Source: Clostridia bacterium (GTDB lineage: Bacteria > Bacillota > Clostridia > Christensenellales > CAG-314). Taken from it: a stretch of 54,916 nucleotides of DNA. A program made the position numbers and the translations under genes. The DNA is taken from positions 1 through 54,916 of the forward strand of contig JAFQSA010000043.1 in the NCBI GenBank assembly GCA_017409765.1, read 5' to 3'. This document shows, piece after piece, positions 33,503-42,188 of this stretch. How positions within the stretch are numbered: the first letter of the stretch is position 1; every line of letters begins with the position of its first letter. The notes below the pieces were generated by a model that was not told the origin of the DNA, searched no databases, and worked only from the letters and a program-made list of their open reading frames with translations.

Positions 33503-34528
33503 ATGAAATACGTAAATTCTGGTTCTCCTCAAATTCGTGATAACACAAGCACAAAGCGCATCATGATTGACGTTTGTATCGCTTTGTTGCCCGCTACAAT
33601 TGTTGGTATCGTGCTTTTGGGTTTGATGAGCCCACAATACGGTATCCAATCTGCAATCTTGATGGTAATTTCCGTACTGTCCGCAGTTGCAAGTGAGTTT
33701 GTGTTCAAACTTGTAACAAAAGTGCCTTTCAAACAAATTCTCAATGAGTTCGACTTTACATCCGTTGTAACAGGTATGCTCGTTGGTATGAACTTGTACC
33801 AAAACTCCAAGTGGTATGCAGCAGTGCTTTGTAGCGTGTTTGCTATCGTTGTAGTAAAGATGTTGTTTGGTGGCACAGGTAAAAACATCGTTAACCCAGC
33901 AATCGCAGGTCGTATCTTTGGTTACATTTCCTTTGGTGCAGGCTTTGGTGGCACAATGGGACTTGACAAAGTTCACTTCTCCCCAATCTCCTACGGTTCT
34001 GTAGCAGCAGGCGCAACTCCATTGCAAGCAGTTTTGGGCGATGCAAAATGCACACTCAACAACCTCGACTTGTTCCTTGGTACTGGTGTAACTGGCTGTA
34101 TCGGCGAAATCAGCAAGGTGGCTTTGCTCCTTGGTGGTGTTTACCTTGTTTGCCGTGGCGTGCTCAACTTCCGTTGGCCACTTGTTTACATTGCTTTGAC
34201 AGGTGTTACAACAGTTGTTATTGAGCTTATCGGTGGTGCAGGCTTTGCTGTAGCGCTTGACAAATTCTTGCCATCCATTTTGAGTGGCGGTTTGTTCCTT
34301 GGTGCAATCTTCATGGCTACCGACTACGTAACAGCGCCAGTAACAAAACTTGGCAAGTACATCTACTTTGCACTTTTGGGTATCGTAACAGCAGTTTTGC
34401 GTGATGCTGTTGGTGCGGAAGTAGTGTCCTTCGTGATTCTTCTTGGTAACTTGATTGTTCCATTGATTGATGGCTACATCGTTCGTCGTCCATTTGGTTA
34501 CCACAAACCAGCAAAGGAGGGAAAGTAA
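33503..34528 (+). CDS. rnfD: Rnf complex subunit RnfD
   Basis: An integral membrane subunit with a covalently bound FMN in characterised complexes. The 341-residue protein has 8-10 transmembrane helices; DFTSVVTGMLVGMN is a conserved loop, and FMATDYVTAPVTKLG contains the threonine region expected for flavinylation. NIVNPAIAGRIF matches the family. It is translated from ATG 33503, just after rnfC, with AAAGGAG in the end of rnfC. No apbE flavin transferase lies in the window, so flavinylation would depend on a gene elsewhere. Confidence 0.94.
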   Translation: MKYVNSGSPQIRDNTSTKRIMIDVCIALLPATIVGIVLLGLMSPQYGIQSAILMVISVLSAVASEFVFKLVTKVPFKQILNEFDFTSVVTGMLVGMNLYQNSKWYAAVLCSVFAIVVVKMLFGGTGKNIVNPAIAGRIFGYISFGAGFGGTMGLDKVHFSPISYGSVAAGATPLQAVLGDAKCTLNNLDLFLGTGVTGCIGEISKVALLLGGVYLVCRGVLNFRWPLVYIALTGVTTVVIELIGGAGFAVALDKFLPSILSGGLFLGAIFMATDYVTAPVTKLGKYIYFALLGIVTAVLRDAVGAEVVSFVILLGNLIVPLIDGYIVRRPFGYHKPAKEGK

Positions 34529-34529
34529 T

Positions 34530-35831
34530 ATGAGTAAATCTAGTAGCTTTGTAACCTCTTTGAAAACAATCTCCGTTTTGCTAATTATCTGCATTGTTTG
34601 TGGCGCTTTGCTTGCTCTTTGCAACGATTTGTTCTACATCGACGAAGAAACAAAGTTCAACCGTGCAATGCAAAAAGTTTACCCCGAGTTCGAGCGTGAC
34701 ACAAGTGTGTCCGAAACACCACTTGCCGAGTTCAAAGATTTGGCTGGAGCAGGTAGTGTTTCCAAAGTTTATCGTTCCAAAGACGGTGCTTACATTTTGG
34801 AGGCAACAGGTGTTGGCGGTTACCCCGATGGCTCTGGTACAGTAACAATGTACGTTGTTGTTGGTGGCGAAACACCAAACGTCGAAATCAAATCGGTACT
34901 TATCACTGGTAACACAAAGCAATCTTGGATTGCTAACATCACACAAAAGAACATCGACAAAGCTTACGTTGGCAAAAACATCAAAGATGTTGCTTCTCTC
35001 CAAATGGGTAACGACTACAAATGGGGTGGCGCAACAATGGCAAGCACAGCAATTATGAATGCTATCAAGTCTGCCGTTAACTACTGCGTAACAGCTTTGA
35101 AACTTGTTTCCACTCCGGAAAGTGAAGCGCGCGATGCAGCAGTTGCATTGCTCGAAGGCTACACATTGACAACAGTAGTGGACGATGCGTACACAACCGC
35201 AGTTGGCGCAAACTTCTACTTTACTGGCACAAAAGATGGTGCTGACGACGTTGACGTTTACGTATTTGGCGACAAGGAAAGCGGACATCAAATCGTAGCA
35301 TTGAAGGCTGGCCTTACTCACGCTGACCGTATGCTCGACACAGCAATCGTTGCTAAATCCGAAGGTATCGACAACGCACTTGTTCAATCTGCACAAGGTT
35401 TGTCCCATATCGAAAGTCAAATCCGCGCACTTGCTCCAAGCTTTACTTATGACGTTGCTGGCGACCTCAGTCAATACGCAACACACAGCGATTTTGCCGA
35501 CACTCAAATTACAAGTGCATACGTCTGCAACGATGGTACACTTGCAATTGTTGCCGAGTCTACAGTTGGTGTTTTCGAGGATTACACACCAGGCAAACTT
35601 ACAATGATGGTCGTAATTGCTAATGGCAAGATTTCCGGCTTCAAGGTAATCAGCTACGGCGGTCACTCCTACTTTGATGGTTCTATAGGCAACAAGAATC
35701 CACAACTCTACGTTGGCTCTGCTATCGACGCAATCGAGTACGTAAAGGTTAGTGGTGCAACAGGTTCTGGTGTTGCATACTACAACATCATTGCACTTTC
35801 CGCATACTACGCACGTAGTATTTCAGCATAA
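34530..35831 (+). CDS. rnfG: Double-length RnfG with two FMN-binding-type domains
   Basis: A 433-residue protein in the rnfG position; typical RnfG is about 200 residues. One N-terminal helix (residues 13-31) anchors it, with the rest outside the membrane. The first half carries TVTMYVVVGG (104-113) and WGGATMAST with Thr169. The second half carries KLTMMVVIANGKISGFKVIS (356-375) and VSGATGSG with Thr411. Each looks like an FMN_bind domain with a GAT flavinylation motif, so this may be a fused or duplicated RnfG with two covalent FMNs. The site at 411 is nearer the SGAT consensus. ATG 34530 follows GGAGGGAAAG. ApbE would be needed for flavin attachment. Confidence 0.85.
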   Translation: MSKSSSFVTSLKTISVLLIICIVCGALLALCNDLFYIDEETKFNRAMQKVYPEFERDTSVSETPLAEFKDLAGAGSVSKVYRSKDGAYILEATGVGGYPDGSGTVTMYVVVGGETPNVEIKSVLITGNTKQSWIANITQKNIDKAYVGKNIKDVASLQMGNDYKWGGATMASTAIMNAIKSAVNYCVTALKLVSTPESEARDAAVALLEGYTLTTVVDDAYTTAVGANFYFTGTKDGADDVDVYVFGDKESGHQIVALKAGLTHADRMLDTAIVAKSEGIDNALVQSAQGLSHIESQIRALAPSFTYDVAGDLSQYATHSDFADTQITSAYVCNDGTLAIVAESTVGVFEDYTPGKLTMMVVIANGKISGFKVISYGGHSYFDGSIGNKNPQLYVGSAIDAIEYVKVSGATGSGVAYYNIIALSAYYARSISA

Positions 35832-35845
35832 AGGAGGTTAGGAAA

Positions 35846-36478
35846 ATGAAACTTAAAAGATTCAAAGAAATAGCACTTGACGGTGTTGTTCGCCAAAATC
35901 CTACCTTCAAGTTGGTGCTTGGCACTTGCCCAACGTTGGGCTTGACAACTGCGGCAATCTCCTGCTTGGGCATGGGCGCAGCAGTAACGTTCGTTCTTAT
36001 TTGCAGTAACGTGATCATTTCCCTTCTAAGAAACATCATCCCCGACAAAGTACGTATTCCAAGTTTTATCGTTATCATTGCTACGTTTGTAACACTCACA
36101 CGTATGGTAATGGAAGCGTATCTCCCAGATTTGTACTCCAGTCTTGGTATTTTCCTTCCACTGATTGTTGTAAACTGCATCATCTTGGGCCGTGCGGAAA
36201 GTTTTGCAAGCCACAACCCAGTTGGCGAAAGCGCTCTTGACGGTTTGTTTATGGGACTTGGTTTTACTGTGGCAATCACACTTATGGGTATCGTTCGTGA
36301 GTTCTTGGGCAATGCATCCTTCATGGGCATTGAACTTTGGGACAAAAACGTGTTCTCCATCGGTTTCTTCTCAACAAGCGCAGGCGCATTTTTGACATAC
36401 GGTTTGTTTATCGCTGGCTTTACAGCAATCCAAAACGCAATCGAAAGAAAAGCGCAAGCCAAAGCACTAAAGGCATAG
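35846..36478 (+). CDS. rnfE: Rnf complex subunit RnfE
   Basis: A 210-residue membrane subunit with six helices, in the RnfA/RnfE/NqrD/NqrE family. QNPTFKLVLGTCPTLGLTTA near the N-terminus holds a conserved Cys (CP motif), and a second one is in VNCIILGRAESFAS; in studied Rnf/Nqr complexes these cysteines hold an intramembrane iron-sulfur centre shared with RnfA. AAAGGAGG precedes ATG 35846. It sits between rnfG and rnfA in the standard clostridial order. Confidence 0.95.
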   Translation: MKLKRFKEIALDGVVRQNPTFKLVLGTCPTLGLTTAAISCLGMGAAVTFVLICSNVIISLLRNIIPDKVRIPSFIVIIATFVTLTRMVMEAYLPDLYSSLGIFLPLIVVNCIILGRAESFASHNPVGESALDGLFMGLGFTVAITLMGIVREFLGNASFMGIELWDKNVFSIGFFSTSAGAFLTYGLFIAGFTAIQNAIERKAQAKALKA

Positions 36479-36490
36479 GAGGACAAAAAC

Positions 36491-37117
36491 ATGTCAGGTA
36501 TTCTTAGTATTATCATTGCGGCTTTGTTCTCGCAAAACTTTATTCTTGTAAAATTCTTGGGTATTTGCCCCTTCTTGGGCGTATCCAAAAAGGTGGATTC
36601 CGCCCTTGGTATGGGCTTGGCAGTAACAGCGGTAATGGTTATCACTTGCGTTGTAACCTACCCAATCTACACCTTTATTCTCCTCCCACTTGGACTTGAA
36701 TACATGGAAATTTTGGTATTTATCCTTGTTATTGCGGCTCTTGTACAAATGTTGGAAATGCTCCTCAAAAAGTTCAGTCCAGGTTTGTACTCCGCAATGG
36801 GTGTGTACCTTCCATTGGTAACAACTAACTGCGCAATCCTTGGTATTGCCGAAAGCGTAATTGCTAAAGCTACTTCCGCCGAAAGTGCTGGATTTATCCT
36901 AAAGGATGGGTTCTTTATGCAATACTCCATGGGTACAGCGGCGCTTGCAGGTTTGTTCTACGGTCTTGGTTTTACCCTTGCAATCGTGTTGCTTGCTGGT
37001 ATCCGCCAAAAGGTAGACAAACTCAACATCGCAAAACCTTTGCGTGGTTTCCCTATCACAATGATTGTTGCTTGCTTCATGGCAATGGCATTTTACGTGT
37101 TCACGTTGATTGGATAG
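36491..37117 (+). CDS. rnfA: Rnf complex subunit RnfA
   Basis: A 208-residue six-helix partner of RnfE with opposite topology. FILVKFLGICPFLGVSKK near the N-terminus and TTNCAILGIAESV in the middle carry the conserved cysteines that pair with those of RnfE. AGGAGG lies 7 bp upstream of ATG 36491. The SD of rnfB is embedded near its 3' end. Confidence 0.95.
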   Translation: MSGILSIIIAALFSQNFILVKFLGICPFLGVSKKVDSALGMGLAVTAVMVITCVVTYPIYTFILLPLGLEYMEILVFILVIAALVQMLEMLLKKFSPGLYSAMGVYLPLVTTNCAILGIAESVIAKATSAESAGFILKDGFFMQYSMGTAALAGLFYGLGFTLAIVLLAGIRQKVDKLNIAKPLRGFPITMIVACFMAMAFYVFTLIG

Positions 37118-37127
37118 GAGGCGCACT

Positions 37128-37970
37128 ATGATTAACTTGTTTTTGATTGGTCAACCTATTCAATGGGGATCATTTGCAATCGTTGTAGGCATCATGGCTG
37201 CCGTTGCCCTTGTTTTGGGCGTGTGCATCATGCTTATTTCCAAACTTTGTTTCATCAAGGAAGACCCTCGCATCAAGGAAGTGGAAGGCTACCTTGCTGG
37301 CGCCAACTGCGGTGCTTGTGGCTACGCTGGCTGTGCCGACTTTGCCAAAGCATTGGTGGAAGGCAATGCCGATTTGTCCGCTTGTAGCGTAACAAGCGCT
37401 CACGGCAAGGCAGAAGTATCCAACATCTTGGGTATGTCCATCACAGGTCAAGAGCCAACTGTTGCAGTTGTATCTTGTGCCGGTGGTAACAAATGTCGCG
37501 ACAAGTACGCTTACCAAGGCTACGGCGACTGCGTAAGCCAAAACATGCTTGCCGGTGGTCGTAAGGCATGCGACGTTGGTTGCATGGGTAGTGGTACTTG
37601 CGTTAATGCTTGCCCATACCACGCAGTAGAAGTGGAAGATGGTAAAGCATTTGTAAACACCGACCTTTGCAAGTCCTGCGGTCTTTGCATCAAGGCTTGT
37701 CCAAAGTCTTTGATCAAGCGCGTTCCCGTTTCCGCAAAGTACTACGTTGCTTGCTCTAGTCAATGCCGTGGTAAGGACGTTATGAATGCTTGTCAAGTGG
37801 GCTGTATTGCTTGTGGCAAGTGCCAACGTCTTTGTCCAAATGGCGCAATCATCTTGGTAAACAACGTACCAGTTATCGACTACTCCAAGTGCACAAACTG
37901 TGGTGCTTGTGCCGAAGGTTGCCCACGCAAGTGCATCAAACTTGTACACGACGAACCTAAAGCAAAGTAA
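37128..37970 (+). CDS. rnfB: Rnf complex subunit RnfB, multi-cluster ferredoxin-like
   Basis: The electron-entry subunit that accepts electrons from reduced ferredoxin. The 280-residue protein has one N-terminal helix (residues 9-32), a four-Cys Fe-S domain GANCGACGYAGCADFAKA, and several [4Fe-4S] ferredoxin motifs: CMGSGTCVNACP, CKSCGLCIKACP, CIACGKCQRLCP and CTNCGACAEGCP. This matches the clostridial RnfB type, which carries more clusters than proteobacterial RnfB. ATG 37128 is chosen because AGGAGG is just upstream; an in-frame TTG at 37110 would translate the SD itself. It is the last gene of the operon, followed by a terminator. Confidence 0.95.
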   Translation: MINLFLIGQPIQWGSFAIVVGIMAAVALVLGVCIMLISKLCFIKEDPRIKEVEGYLAGANCGACGYAGCADFAKALVEGNADLSACSVTSAHGKAEVSNILGMSITGQEPTVAVVSCAGGNKCRDKYAYQGYGDCVSQNMLAGGRKACDVGCMGSGTCVNACPYHAVEVEDGKAFVNTDLCKSCGLCIKACPKSLIKRVPVSAKYYVACSSQCRGKDVMNACQVGCIACGKCQRLCPNGAIILVNNVPVIDYSKCTNCGACAEGCPRKCIKLVHDEPKAK

Positions 37971-37982
37971 TTTGAATTAAAC

Positions 37983-38018
37983 AAAGAGTCTGACGAATCA
38001 GTCAGGCTCTTTTTTTAA
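37983..38018 (+). terminator. Terminator of the rnf operon
   Basis: AAAGAGTCTGAC pairs with GTCAGGCTCTTT (one T-G pair) around GAATCA, then a run of T. Confidence 0.9.
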
Positions 38019-38035
38019 GGCTCGCTCACAAGGTA

Positions 38036-38174
38036 TGGTTGCTTTTTGACGGCAAAGCGACTGCACAATCTCCCATATTTTGCTCAGTTACAGACGTTCC
38101 ACGTATGCGCCTTCGCAACAATATGGTTCTTGCTTGCGCTTTATACGTCAAACCGCCTAACGGCTAACCAACCA
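38036..38174 (+). mobile_element. MITE-like element, copy C (139 bp)
   Basis: Left end TGGTTGCTTTTTGACGGCAA (38036 on); right end TAACCAACCA (38165-38174) after an inner TTATACGTCAAACCGCC that complements GACGGCAAA. The first 90 bp align with copy A, including TTTTGCTCA-TTACAGAC and TTCGCAAC. A further fragment TGTGGTTGCTTTGG occurs at 38206. It occupies most of the gap between rnf and the HD gene. Confidence 0.6.
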
Positions 38175-38327
38175 TCCCTTGTTCACTCGCCTCGCTCTTC
38201 CCAATGTGTGGTTGCTTTGGTGTTGCAAGGGGCTGTTGTTTGTGGTTTTTTTAACAAACAATTCTCTTTTGGCAATAAATTTACTATTTCAATCATTATC
38301 AAAGCACTATGCAAAATTGACAAATTG

Positions 38328-38336
38328 TGCTAAAAT
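38328..38336 (+). promoter_or_regulatory. Possible extended -10 promoter for the HD-ABC-S41 operon
   Basis: TGC followed by TAAAAT (38331-38336), 31 bp before the ATG, with no consensus -35 at 16-18 bp. The context TGTGCTAAAATA is the same as in the rnf promoter. Confidence 0.4.
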
Positions 38337-38366
38337 ATAACAAACAACCCTGTGGGAGGTACAACC

Positions 38367-38942
38367 ATGTACAAGTTTTTTGCATATCTCAATCGTATGA
38401 AGTACATCAATCGTTGGTCGCTTATGCGTTCCACCGTTACGGAAAACATCATGGAGCACAGTCAACAAGTGGCGGTGATTGCCCACGCGTTGGCAATGAT
38501 ATCCAACACCTACTTTGGTGGCAATTTGGACGCCAATTCCATTGCCGTGAAGGCAATTTTTCACGAAACGAGCGAAGTTATCACAGGCGACCTTCCCACA
38601 CCAATCAAGTACTTCAACGACGAAATTCGCACCTCCTACAAGGCATTGGAACGCTACTCCAACGAGCGTCTTTTGGGCTTTCTTCCAAGCGAACTTTCAG
38701 CAAAGTACGCTACAATCATCAATGCAGACAAGGACGAAGAGTACAAGTACGTTAAGTATGCCGACAAAATTTGCGCATATCTAAAGTGCGTAGACGAACT
38801 AAACATGGGCAACTCCGACTTTACTTCCGCAAAAAAGACACTCCGCAAGGAAATTGACGACTTCGACAGCCAAGAAGTGAACTACTTTATGGAAAACTTT
38901 GTCGACGCGTTTAGTTTGACATTGGACGAATTGCAATCATGA
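38367..38942 (+). CDS. YfbR-like HD-domain 5'-nucleotidase
   Basis: A 191-residue HD-domain phosphohydrolase of the YfbR group, which removes phosphate from deoxynucleoside monophosphates. EHSQQVAVIAHAL (H31), then FHETSEVITGDLPTPIKYFN (residues 65-84) match YfbR closely; the later metal aspartate region is YADKICAYLKCVDEL. The usual HD dyad at the metal site reads H66-E67 instead of His-Asp, a conservative change worth noting. ATG 38367 follows GGGAGG. Its stop overlaps the start of the ABC-type gene (ATGA). The substrate range is inferred. Confidence 0.87.
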   Translation: MYKFFAYLNRMKYINRWSLMRSTVTENIMEHSQQVAVIAHALAMISNTYFGGNLDANSIAVKAIFHETSEVITGDLPTPIKYFNDEIRTSYKALERYSNERLLGFLPSELSAKYATIINADKDEEYKYVKYADKICAYLKCVDELNMGNSDFTSAKKTLRKEIDDFDSQEVNYFMENFVDAFSLTLDELQS

Positions 38943-39595
38943 TTGTTTTTGACAAGGTAACTTACAAATACCACTACGAGCAATTTGAACTTTTCAAGCA
39001 ACTCAGTTTTACTCTCAAAGATGGTGTCAACACTATACTTTGTGGCGAGCAGGGTGGCAAAAGTTCCATTTGCAAACTTTTGTGTAACCAAATTGCTCCA
39101 CAAAGTGGCAACATCACAATTTGTGGCATACAATGCAATGCGCAAGTTGATAACGGCGTGTTGTGGCTACCGCAAAATCCCGCGTTTTTTGAGACACGTG
39201 GTGTGATTTTTAACATTGCATATCCCCTTAAGGTGCGCAAAGTTGCCAAATTGCAACGAGATATCATCGCAAAGCAACTTGCCGAACAATTTGGATTGAT
39301 GGCGGACGTCAAGGCCAAAAAACTCTCACAGGAGCAAAGGCGCTGTCTTGCACTTGCGCGCGGTCTAGCTGTGGAACGCAAAGTGGTGCTTTTTGACGAC
39401 TTTTTTACAAACGAACAACAACTACAACAAACGTTGGAACTTTTTCCCGATGCAATCAAGGTTATTTTGACAAGCAACGCATCCCTTGCGACGGGCCACA
39501 CGGTGGTAATTGACTGTGGCGCGTGCATCTATCAAGGGGATGCGGAGGGGGCACAACAAGCCTGCCAAGGGATAGTTTCCATAACAAAGGAGTAA
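38939..39595 (+). CDS. Degenerate ABC-type ATPase
   Basis: A 218-residue protein with the order of an ABC ATPase domain but altered motifs. Walker A is CGEQGGKS (35-42), with the first glycine replaced by Cys. Q79 is in a recognisable Q-loop. The signature reads LSQEQ (129-133) instead of LSGGQ. Walker B is VVLFDD (149-154), with Asp where the catalytic Glu should be. The switch His is replaced by Asn in TSNAS. No membrane partner is adjacent. It overlaps the HD gene by 4 bp and ends 2 bp before the S41 protease, so all three are coupled. It may bind ATP without normal turnover; its role is unknown. Confidence 0.75.
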   Translation: MIVFDKVTYKYHYEQFELFKQLSFTLKDGVNTILCGEQGGKSSICKLLCNQIAPQSGNITICGIQCNAQVDNGVLWLPQNPAFFETRGVIFNIAYPLKVRKVAKLQRDIIAKQLAEQFGLMADVKAKKLSQEQRRCLALARGLAVERKVVLFDDFFTNEQQLQQTLELFPDAIKVILTSNASLATGHTVVIDCGACIYQGDAEGAQQACQGIVSITKE

Positions 39596-39597
39596 CA

Positions 39598-41286
39598 ATG
39601 GATAACAGAGATATTTTTGATGAGGAATTTGATCGACTAAATCTCAATCAAGGCGAAGAGTCAACTCAACAAAGTCAATTCGACAGTTGGTCTGGCGCCT
39701 ACAACGTCTACCAACAGCCCGAGCCAAAGCGCCAAAACAAGCCCTTCAAAATTGTGTTTACTGCCATTTTGATGGTGGTGTGCATTGCCCTTGGTTGGGT
39801 GCTTGCGGTAATCACAAACGACAAGCCCATCGAAGACGAGCGTCAAGAAATTTTGAACGAAGTTTTCGACTACATGGACTACAACTTCTATCAAGAAATT
39901 TCCGAAGAGGAGTGGCAACTGGCAGTTGAGCAAGCAGGCTCCGCTTTGATGCAATATGCTGGCGACCAATTCAGCTTTTTGATGTCGCCACAAACCTACT
40001 ACGACTACATGAACGACGTTGGTAGCATTTTGACGGCGGCAAGTAGCATGGACGAATTGTTTGGTATGACCTACCAAATGGAAACAAAAGGTATGCTTGT
40101 TACCGACGTCATGCCCGACTCGGCTTCCTACGGCTGGCTACATCCTGGCGACTTGATTGTAAAGATGTCCAACATCAAGGAGTACATCCCCATTTTGGAT
40201 GCAAATGGCAATTTGCAACACGAGGAAGATGGTTCTTTGAAGGTTAGACGAAACTCCAACAAAGAGCCAATTCTCAACAGCGTTGCAAGTGATTTCGTTC
40301 TAGAAGGACTAAATGCAACCCAAGCAGGTTTGTACTTGCAATTTGTCTACTCGGCAGATTTTTACGTGTTGCGCAATGGTTCGATATACGTTGGCACACT
40401 AACAAGAAACAAGGTTGGTATTCCCTACGACGAAAAGAATATCGATCCAAACAAGCGCTACGACTTCAAGTTTGTGGAGTACTACATCAGCGACAGCGTC
40501 AACAACATTTCCACCACTCCACAAAATGGTGCCGCAACAAGCACGTTTGATGCACGTGGTCTAGGCAATATTCCAGCAAAAACCGCCTACATCCATCTAA
40601 AGCAGTTTGATATGCTAACTGCAAATGGCGTTAACAAAGCAGCAAGTTGCGATCAGGAAATCAGGACCGTATTGGAAATGTTCGAAAAGAGCAACTGCGA
40701 ACGTCTTGTTTTGGACCTCAAAGGCAACCCAGGTGGCTACGTTCACTTGGCAGTTAACATTGCTGGAATGCTAATTCATCCAAACAACTTGACGGAGATT
40801 CAAAGAGCGAAAGTGGAGTTGGGTTCAGCAAACTCCCCCAAGTACCTTGTAACAAAACTTGTTGACCGTCAAGGTCGCAGTAGTGACTACACAATTACAA
40901 GCACCTACTACAACTACTTCCCACAAGAGGAACTTGCCAACAACAAAAAACGCATCATCGTTTGGACTGATGGCGGTAGCGCAAGCGCAAGCGAACTTTT
41001 GACAGGCACACTTTTGGACTACGGCACAGCTGTGCACATGGGTACAAATACCTATGGCAAAGGCATTGCTCAAACCATCGAGGGACTAAACATCACAGGC
41101 AAGTACGTGGATATCAACGGTGCCACTCAAAACGATGGCAAATGGGCCGTTTACTACACGTTTGCAAGCTACTACTCTCCTTTGGGTACAAACATCCAAG
41201 GCATTGGCTACGCTCCATCAAAGGCGTACCAAGCGTCCGGCTACAACGATTTGTGGACACTTGCCAAAGGCTATTGGGGAGTGTAG
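39598..41286 (+). CDS. Membrane-anchored S41 family protease
   Basis: A 562-residue C-terminal-processing-type serine protease. A Gln-rich cytoplasmic leader (1-48) precedes one membrane helix (50-72); a PDZ-like region spans about 150-250, and the S41 core lies near the C-terminus. GGSASASELL contains S463, and YGKG contains K488, 25 residues apart as in Prc, so the Ser-Lys dyad is intact. The catalytic domain should be outside the cell. It is longer than usual CtpA proteins (400-480) through insertions after the PDZ. ATG 39598 follows AAAGGAG. It is probably cotranscribed with the HD and ABC-type genes; a terminator follows. Confidence 0.9.
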   Translation: MDNRDIFDEEFDRLNLNQGEESTQQSQFDSWSGAYNVYQQPEPKRQNKPFKIVFTAILMVVCIALGWVLAVITNDKPIEDERQEILNEVFDYMDYNFYQEISEEEWQLAVEQAGSALMQYAGDQFSFLMSPQTYYDYMNDVGSILTAASSMDELFGMTYQMETKGMLVTDVMPDSASYGWLHPGDLIVKMSNIKEYIPILDANGNLQHEEDGSLKVRRNSNKEPILNSVASDFVLEGLNATQAGLYLQFVYSADFYVLRNGSIYVGTLTRNKVGIPYDEKNIDPNKRYDFKFVEYYISDSVNNISTTPQNGAATSTFDARGLGNIPAKTAYIHLKQFDMLTANGVNKAASCDQEIRTVLEMFEKSNCERLVLDLKGNPGGYVHLAVNIAGMLIHPNNLTEIQRAKVELGSANSPKYLVTKLVDRQGRSSDYTITSTYYNYFPQEELANNKKRIIVWTDGGSASASELLTGTLLDYGTAVHMGTNTYGKGIAQTIEGLNITGKYVDINGATQNDGKWAVYYTFASYYSPLGTNIQGIGYAPSKAYQASGYNDLWTLAKGYWGV

Positions 41287-41396
41287 CGCGGTCTTGCGCA
41301 AACAAGATTGATTGCGTGGCAAAACCAATTTAAGCAGAGCTGTGTTGGAACTAAAATACAACTCAGATAGTTGATGCTAAACTACATCTAAAATGC

Positions 41397-41424
41397 AAAA
41401 AGACGGACACGTGTCCGTCTTTTT
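41397..41424. terminator. Palindromic terminator after the S41 protease
   Basis: AAAAAGACGGACAC and GTGTCCGTCTTTTT form a perfect 28-bp palindrome centred on CACGTG; it can serve both convergent genes. Confidence 0.88.
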
Positions 41425-41460
41425 TGATATTTTTGTGACTTGACTTTGACCTTTTGCAAC

Positions 41461-42147
41461 TCATTTTGCCAAGTACCAGTTGTCGTAAAAGTAGCACAAC
41501 TTGTGCTTTATTTCCGCCGTGGCGATGGTGTCGATGGGAGCAAAAAACTGTTTTGCTCGCTCGCTGGGGCTGGGGAAGGTGTACCCTTCGTCGTTTTGAT
41601 AGTCTTGTGGTTGTGTGGGGCTCTCAGGCGTTTGCCGTGCGGAAAAACCACTCCCTTGCGCATGGTTTGTTTGTTGAGCAAATTGTCCATATTGTGGCCT
41701 TTCCATCCCCTGTGATGGGTTTGCTTGTGGTGCAAACTGTGGCGAGGGTGTTCCTCCCCATGGCTGGGTTGTCGCGTGCGCATTAAACTGCCCACTGTAT
41801 GTAGATGGTATTGGCGTTTCTGGCGCGGATGGCGGTGGTTGTGGTGTGGGCGGTGTTTGTGGTGCTGTTTGCGGTTGTGTGGAGCCAGTTGACGTATCGC
41901 CATTGTCGCCCCCAAACAAGTTTTGCGCAAAACTCATCACCGTGGGGTTGGTCATCATTTGGAAAATCGCCCCAGTTTTGTCTTCACTTGTGGCAGTTGG
42001 CGAGGATAGTTTTGTAACTCCGTCCAAAATTCCCCTTGTATCATCGTTCAAAAAGGGCGCTATGTCTTGAATTTTTGGGGCAGATTTGGTGTTGTTGGAC
42101 AAAAGTTGCCACGCCAAAAGCAGTAGTATTGCAGTAGACCAGTTCAA
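41461..42147 (-). CDS. Pro/Gln-rich membrane-anchored protein, unknown
   Basis: Not recognised. The 228-residue product begins with a hydrophobic helix (MNWSTAILLLLAWQLLSN), has a short ordered segment (about residues 25-80, PKIQDIAPFLNDDTRG and FQMMTNPTVMSFAQNLFGG), and then a long low-complexity Pro/Gln/Thr/Ser stretch. The C-terminus (about 190-228) looks ordered again and includes KHKLCYFYDNWYLAK. The start is taken as TTG 42147, because AAGGAG lies just upstream; an ATG at 42195 would translate that SD. It is divergent from another Gln-rich gene over a 118-bp region with a perfect inverted repeat. Confidence 0.6.
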   Translation of the reverse strand: MNWSTAILLLLAWQLLSNNTKSAPKIQDIAPFLNDDTRGILDGVTKLSSPTATSEDKTGAIFQMMTNPTVMSFAQNLFGGDNGDTSTGSTQPQTAPQTPPTPQPPPSAPETPIPSTYSGQFNAHATTQPWGGTPSPQFAPQANPSQGMERPQYGQFAQQTNHAQGSGFSARQTPESPTQPQDYQNDEGYTFPSPSERAKQFFAPIDTIATAEIKHKLCYFYDNWYLAK

Positions 42148-42188
42148 TTTTCGCTCCTTTTTGCAAGTTTTGTTGATGTGTGCAAAAT

